From: Spinellus fusiger
Lineage: Eukaryota > Mucoromycota > Mucoromycetes > Mucorales > Phycomycetaceae
Assembly: GCA_025094145.1 (NCBI GenBank)
Contig: JALLLS010000114.1
Location: forward strand, 1 to 64,000
DNA: 64,000 nucleotides
Direction of reading: 5' to 3'
Part shown: positions 59,146 to 64,000 of the stretch, one piece after another
Layout of the letters: each line of letters begins with the position of its first letter
Position numbering within the stretch: the first letter of the stretch is position 1
Notes under the pieces: generated by a model
The model's input: only the letters and a program-made list of their open reading frames with translations
Databases searched by the model: none
Told to the model about the DNA's origin: nothing
Program-made: the position numbers and the translations under genes

Positions 59146-60110
59146 GTAAGCAGCCTCATTACTCTTACGCTATTTCCTACTCCTTGCTTATCTATTCTTT
59201 AAGAAACAAGGTAGTCGTTATTGCTCGTCTCGTCACACATCAATGGTATCTAGTCTGGGTCTGTACTTGGCTCTATAGGACAGAAGCAATAGACGCTGTA
59301 ACTACCAATGGTTCTTTATGGATAAATAGTTTATAACTTTCAAATCTGTTTACTATTTGTTTTCCATCACTCAAAATGATAAACTCGTCCTTTTGATACA
59401 GGGTGGCTGTGTTGGTAGTAAGGTAACTAAGAGATGGATACAATCACCCCTCTTTCCTTTTTTTTTCTTTTCTTTCCTTTTTTCTGTTACGAAAAAGACA
59501 CTCTAATCTCAGTGCTAGTGGCATTGTAATTCAAGGTAGTGGTAGATCAAAGAGACGTGCAGGAATAGAGAGAGCCACTACGAACACAAAAACCATACAC
59601 AAAAGAGGGAATTAGGGAATGTGCTTGACAAGAGTGGTCTTTCTGAAGTAGCAGAAAGAGTGATAACGGAGACCGAAGAGTGTTCACCAACAATAGTGAC
59701 AAAGAACCAGAAGAATATGTAACCTGTAGTGTTACAGAGGAAAAGGAAAGTTGTGATAATCATGATAATAAGAGAATAGCTGTCCATTTCAATATTTAAA
59801 GTGAGCTTAGCCTCTCCACTACAATTCAAAAGAGACCAAAGATAATTGTTTATTAAAAAGGTCTACACTGATATATACACACACTATTTGCAGTGGAATA
59901 CTTGTGATATGTCTCTAGCCATTTCATTTAGACTAGTCAATGTCTCATTGCATCCCAAGCCGACAGATGGCTATTCCTGTCCATTATTACAACGACCTCA
60001 AGTTCATAAAGTGCTGTGGTTGGATCGACACAGAAGGTAGTGGTGTTTCCTCCGTAAAACAGAATCTAAATTCAATTTCCAGTCGTTACATGCATTAATC
60101 TTAATTGTTC
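59146..60110. other. Unassigned region, possible short gene
   Basis: A minus-strand frame near 59790-59578 gives a membrane-like stretch (MDSYSLIIMIITTFLFLCNT, then IFFWFFVTIVGEH). On the plus strand a 64-codon frame begins at 59142. Neither matches a family I know, and neither has clear splice or promoter support. Recorded as unresolved. Confidence 0.3.
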
Positions 60111-60114
60111 AATT

Positions 60115-60327
60115 CTAGATAGTAATAATAGTAATAATAATAGTAATAATAATAGTAATAATAATAGTAATAATAATAGTAATAATAATAGTAATAATAA
60201 TAGTAATAATAATAGTAATAACAATAACAATAACAATAACAATAATAATAACAATAACCATAATAATAATAACAATAATAATAATAATAACAATAATAAT
60301 AATAATAACAATAATAATAATAATAAC

Positions 60328-60368
<41 letters not shown>
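60115..60368. repeat. (AAT)n / AATAATAATAGT microsatellite
   Basis: 254 bp of trinucleotide-based repeat. First a regular 12-mer AATAATAATAGT, then AACAAT and pure AAT. In all frames it reads as homopolymer-like Leu, Ile or Tyr, so the frames there are artefacts. Confidence 0.95.
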
Positions 60369-60372
<4 letters not shown>

Positions 60373-60553
60373 CCTGCAGAGTTGCCTCAAGTCGTGACGT
60401 GGAAACAGTGTCCATTGCAGTCACACCAAATAAATAATAGACCGACCACAGCCAAATACAGTAAGCTATTCTTTACTGACAGTACCTCTGCTTCTAATAT
60501 AAGTATTACTGTCACCAAGCAATAAATACTATATATATAAATAACAAAAAAAA

Positions 60554-62329
60554 ATGAACAGCAACAACCATTCCTTCATGCCAGAACCCAGTCGCACCCA
60601 ATTCGAAACATACGAAGGACTCGTGGAATATGCCATGACATTTGCTAAAGAGAATGGCTATGCTTTAGTGACCAAGCGTACCAGAAAAGATAAAGCCGGC
60701 TTCATCAAACACATTGACTTGAAGTGTGACCTTGGTGGACACTATCACAACAGATGTGGGCTGACAGAAGAAAACCGCAAACGAAAGTCATCAACAAAGC
60801 TTATTGGCTGTCCCTTTGGCTGGAAGGGATGTAGAAGAGCCGGGATATGGTACCTTGAAGTCTGTAATAACAGCCATAACCACGAGCCTTCCACCACCTT
60901 GTCAGGTCATGCCAAGGCCCACCGTCTTACTCTCCGCCACCAAGAGAGAGTGGAGCAGATGACAGCAGCTGGAATACGACCCAGAGAAATCCTTTCTTCT
61001 CTTATGTTAGAAGACCCTACTATCATTCTATCAGCAAGAACTATCTATAATGCTCGTAATAGAATCCGCCTGTCTCGTATGAGTGAAATGACCTCTATCC
61101 ATACATTGGTCAATCGACTCCCAGAGAACGAGTATAAGTTCTCCACTCAACTGGATGCAGATCGGCAAGTCACTCGCTTCTTTATTGCTCCCAACGAGTC
61201 CATCACCCTTACGCGCAAATACCCCTATGTGTTTCGAATGGAGCCTACTTATAAGAACAGAAGATTTAGAATGCCTCTCTTGGAAGTCATTGGCATCACC
61301 AGCCAAAATACCATGTTCTGTTCTTGTTTTGTGTTTCTTAAGGAAGAAAAGGAAGAGGACTATGCTTGGGCTCTATTGCAGATGAAGCAGCATCTATTTG
61401 ATGGATTGCAGATGCCGGCTGTCATTGTGACAGACCGTGGGCCAGCATTAATGACTGCGATAGAACGTCAGTGGCCTGAATCAGCCAATGTGTTGTGTCA
61501 GTGGCATATTGAGAAGGATGTTTTGGCCAGGTGTAGAAAACATTTTGCTTTTGAAGAAGATTGGCTCACTTTTATGGGAATGTGGAGGGCCATTGTGAAG
61601 TCAGTGACAGTGGAGCAATTCCTGCAACAGTGGGAGAAGCTTGTCATAGCCTGTGGAAGCAAACCAGACGTGCTGGCCTATTTGCAGCAGACATGGCTGC
61701 CTCATAAAGAGCAGTTTGTAGTTACCTGGACAAAGCAATGGATGCACTTGGGAATAGTATTGACTTTAAACGCAGAAGGGGATTATCCCACCTTGAAGCA
61801 ATACCTAAAGGCATCCTCTGGCGACCTTCTTGTAGTGTGGGAGAAAATAACACTTACAATTAGGAACCAGCTCAGGGAGATTGGTACTCAAGAGAGGAGA
61901 GATCTGTCAAATCAGCCTCTTTATCTTGAGAGACCCATCTTTGCTGATGTAAACAAAAGAGTCTCAGTGTTTGCAATGAAGAAGGTATACGAGCAGTACC
62001 TGAAGGCTGTCCGTGCCACGCCCATCTCTCCTTTACCAGTATGTACCCTCTCCTTTACTACTACCATGGGCATGCCGTGCTCTCACCTTATTCAACGGCG
62101 TCTACATGACAATTCTTCCTTTTCCCTCACTCTGCAGGACTTCCACCCACAATGGCACATAACCCTCCCTCAACAAGTAGTCTTACCTGTGGAGCCACAA
62201 CAGGAGTTTACTATCAATGCAGCCATGGAGCTCATAAAGAGGAATTTTGACTCTTGGTCACCAGAGGAACAGCATGCCGCTATTGAAGCATTGTTTGTTA
62301 TAGGTAGTTCATCCTCTGTGGCTCCATAG
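60554..62329 (+). CDS. MULE transposase-like protein with FAR1-type DNA-binding domain
   Basis: 591 aa in one uninterrupted exon. Residues 18-115: FAR1/WRKY-GCM1-like zinc domain (C58, C86, H108, H110; YEGLVEYAMTFAKENGYALV, CNNSHNHEP). Residues 223-330: MULE-type RNase H fold domain (FRMEPTYKNRRFRMPLLEVI, AVIVTDRGPALMTAI, VLCQWHIEKDV). Residues 495-515: SWIM-like finger (C497, C509, H511 in GMPCSHLIQRR). The first catalytic Asp of MULE transposases (D in DxTYKTN) appears to be Glu here (E230), while D294 is kept. No terminal inverted repeats were recognised nearby. Intact length with an altered active site suggests either a drifting transposon gene or a domesticated FAR1-like regulator. GC content is higher than the surroundings. 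Confidence 0.85.
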   Translation: MNSNNHSFMPEPSRTQFETYEGLVEYAMTFAKENGYALVTKRTRKDKAGFIKHIDLKCDLGGHYHNRCGLTEENRKRKSSTKLIGCPFGWKGCRRAGIWYLEVCNNSHNHEPSTTLSGHAKAHRLTLRHQERVEQMTAAGIRPREILSSLMLEDPTIILSARTIYNARNRIRLSRMSEMTSIHTLVNRLPENEYKFSTQLDADRQVTRFFIAPNESITLTRKYPYVFRMEPTYKNRRFRMPLLEVIGITSQNTMFCSCFVFLKEEKEEDYAWALLQMKQHLFDGLQMPAVIVTDRGPALMTAIERQWPESANVLCQWHIEKDVLARCRKHFAFEEDWLTFMGMWRAIVKSVTVEQFLQQWEKLVIACGSKPDVLAYLQQTWLPHKEQFVVTWTKQWMHLGIVLTLNAEGDYPTLKQYLKASSGDLLVVWEKITLTIRNQLREIGTQERRDLSNQPLYLERPIFADVNKRVSVFAMKKVYEQYLKAVRATPISPLPVCTLSFTTTMGMPCSHLIQRRLHDNSSFSLTLQDFHPQWHITLPQQVVLPVEPQQEFTINAAMELIKRNFDSWSPEEQHAAIEALFVIGSSSSVAP

Positions 62330-63024
62330 AGTCTTTTTGTATCAACCATTGCATGTGGAAGGTGGGGAAATAGAAATGTGTAAATTGTGTCGGGACATGG
62401 GGCATAATGTACGGTATTGTAGAATGGTAGTTGTATAGAAAGTAGATTAGATGAAGGATAAAAGATAATATTGTTATTTGTATAGTTAGCATCAGCAGTA
62501 AGACTGTTGAAGTGTAAATATAAGATGAAAGGCTAGACGTATTACCAAGTGGTATAGATTGAAGAACATCCCTCCAGCAGACATCTAACAGTATTTCTTG
62601 GAGCTATTAATATTGCATAATTATGTGAATATAATAGTAGTATATTATCTTTTTATAAAACACAGTTAAGAGAAAGAAGCATATTATATTTTCTGGTACA
62701 GAACACATAATGCTGGGATGATACTAGATCAAGGTATAATAACAATAGGGTTATAAACTATTATTTTGATGAAATGATTAAAAAAAAACTTCTATAAGGG
62801 CATCCGTCGTTGCCTTATTATTTATGAGGTTTATTTGTCAATATACTATTATTATTCCCAAGTCAATGTAGTCTTGACTCAAGAAGATTCATTTGTCGTA
62901 ATAATATACAGGACATTATTTATCATGAGAAATAATACTGCCACACTCAATTGAATCCTTGGTTCATGGAATTTCATCAGAATGAGAACAGTGAGTTTTC
63001 ATTACAAGAAGAGAGAGAGAGGGG
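62330..63024. other. Non-coding
   Basis: AT-rich sequence downstream of the MULE-like gene. The first codons after the stop include CKLCRDMGHNVRYCRM in one frame (about 62376-62425), resembling a zinc-knuckle C..C..H..C. This may be a separate or frameshifted tail of the same protein. Confidence 0.4.
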
Positions 63025-63120
63025 GGGGTTGGTGTTGAACTTGCATAACAATAAATTCAAAATATGACAGATAGATGCCAGGCTGTCATTGATGCCAAAG
63101 GAGGCCATACAAAATATTAA
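63025..63120 (+). mobile_element. Tc1 3'-end fragment
   Basis: About 95 bp matching the end of the 17590-18605 element: GACAGATAGATGCCAGGCTG, then the translated end VIDAKGGHTKY-like. Nothing else of the element is present. Confidence 0.7.
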
Positions 63121-64000
63121 CTATATTATTATTTTATCTTCTATAATTAAAGATAGTGAGCCTTAGTATGCTTAAGTGTGAAGCTTCTAAATCAAATGTA
63201 AAATGTTTTATTTTATGAAAATGTTCTATCTATTTCGTCCTGATATTTATACTCAAAGGTATTATATTCAATTGAGAGTGATTCTATAATGATTTATCAC
63301 ACTCTATTCCAAGATAAAGTTGTATCTAATGAATTCATAAGACTATTACAATAATAAAGTAAAAATAGTATCTATTCTTTCTGGTCAACAGATATACTAT
63401 TATTATTATTATTATGAATAGGAATAGGAACATTAAGGCATCCGTCTATCTTTTTAATGGTCAGACAATACTGCTTTATAGAAGAGAATGGCATAATTAA
63501 GATTGTATTTATTCTGTTGATCTTTTTATTGACAATGCAGAATGATATTCTTTCATTGTCTTATTGGTGTTGTTTACTCATTTACCTATTTTTATCAATT
63601 CCTTTTCTCTCCATCTAATCTATAAAAATATTTTATTTTTACTTCCTGATTCCCCAACAATGTTTCTATTATATTTTTTGTTCTTCCTCTTGGCTGTTCT
63701 CTATTGGCAATATAGCAGCACTAGTGGTTGGTTCTTTACAAAAAAAAACTCCTTGGCACACACTCTGTCCATCTCCATGTCACTCAACAATTAGAACAAA
63801 TTAATTAAATATTATATATTAAATTAATCTATAGACTCTGGTTAATTATCTTTTTCTTTCTTTCTACAATTATATGTTTTATAGACCCTAAATACAGTAG
63901 AAAATAAAACTAAGTTCTTTCATTCCTGTGGCATTATAGGTTCAGTCTCAGAAATATAAAAATACAATTTATTATGCATGATAATAATTATCACTCATCA
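63121..64000. other. Non-coding to the right edge
   Basis: Short (ATT)n at 63400-63413. A 44-codon frame from 63660 has a hydrophobic start, but nothing else supports it. Confidence 0.45.

Noticed and set aside
60072..60424. Long Leu-, Ile- and Tyr-only reading frames
   Set aside because: They are translations of the AAT microsatellite in three frames; no gene.
23876..63413. CRISPR-like or other spaced direct repeats
   Set aside because: The tandem repeats seen are simple microsatellites or minisatellites without unique spacers, and the genome is eukaryotic.

Overview
The window is AT-rich eukaryotic DNA. It has short spliceosomal introns (about 25-150 bp, GT..AG), GPI-type chitin deacetylases, a chitin-precursor mutase and very many decayed transposons. 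This points to an early-diverging fungus, most likely Mucoromycota (a Mucorales genome such as Phycomyces would fit). That placement is inference from gene content and style.

Layout. At 1-0.8 kb is the end of an unrecognised minus-strand gene, cut off by a 4.1 kb CACTA/Plavaka-like DNA transposon (815-4935). That transposon carries a frameshifted transposase and is the apparent parent of three internally deleted copies plus one end fragment elsewhere in the window. From 7.6 to 31.6 kb there is a mirror-image arrangement: [1.04 kb arm - Tc1 remnant - chitin deacetylase] faces [chitin deacetylase - Tc1 remnant - 1.04 kb arm]. Its centre holds Tc1 remnants, a 1.42 kb unit encoding an array of helix-turn-helix repeats, and a Ty3/gypsy chromovirus (18714-23640) with nearly identical LTRs but a gutted interior. 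From 32.7 to 45.7 kb is a nest of TEs: CACTA derivatives inserted next to Tc1 copies, a LINE ORF1, LINE 3' ends, and two Tc1 copies sharing a 752 bp inverted repeat that looks identical. From 45.7 to 53 kb the sequence is mostly non-coding, with a solo LTR, a tRNA-like pol III element, a small secreted protein gene and a second, intact copy of the HTH-array unit. From 53.1 to 58.7 kb lies a conserved island of two convergent genes: a 10-exon phosphoacetylglucosamine mutase and an 8-exon ER/vacuolar M28 metallopeptidase. For both, the exon model sums to an exact reading frame. Microsatellites separate this island from an intronless MULE/FAR1-type protein (60554-62329). The last 1.7 kb has only a Tc1 scrap.

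Functionally, three host genes touch the cell wall: the mutase makes GlcNAc-1-P for UDP-GlcNAc and chitin, and the two chitin deacetylases turn chitin into chitosan at the cell surface. Most of the rest is mobile DNA. The most unusual items are the HTH-array protein, the CACTA master with its derivatives, and the gene-conversion-like inverted repeats.
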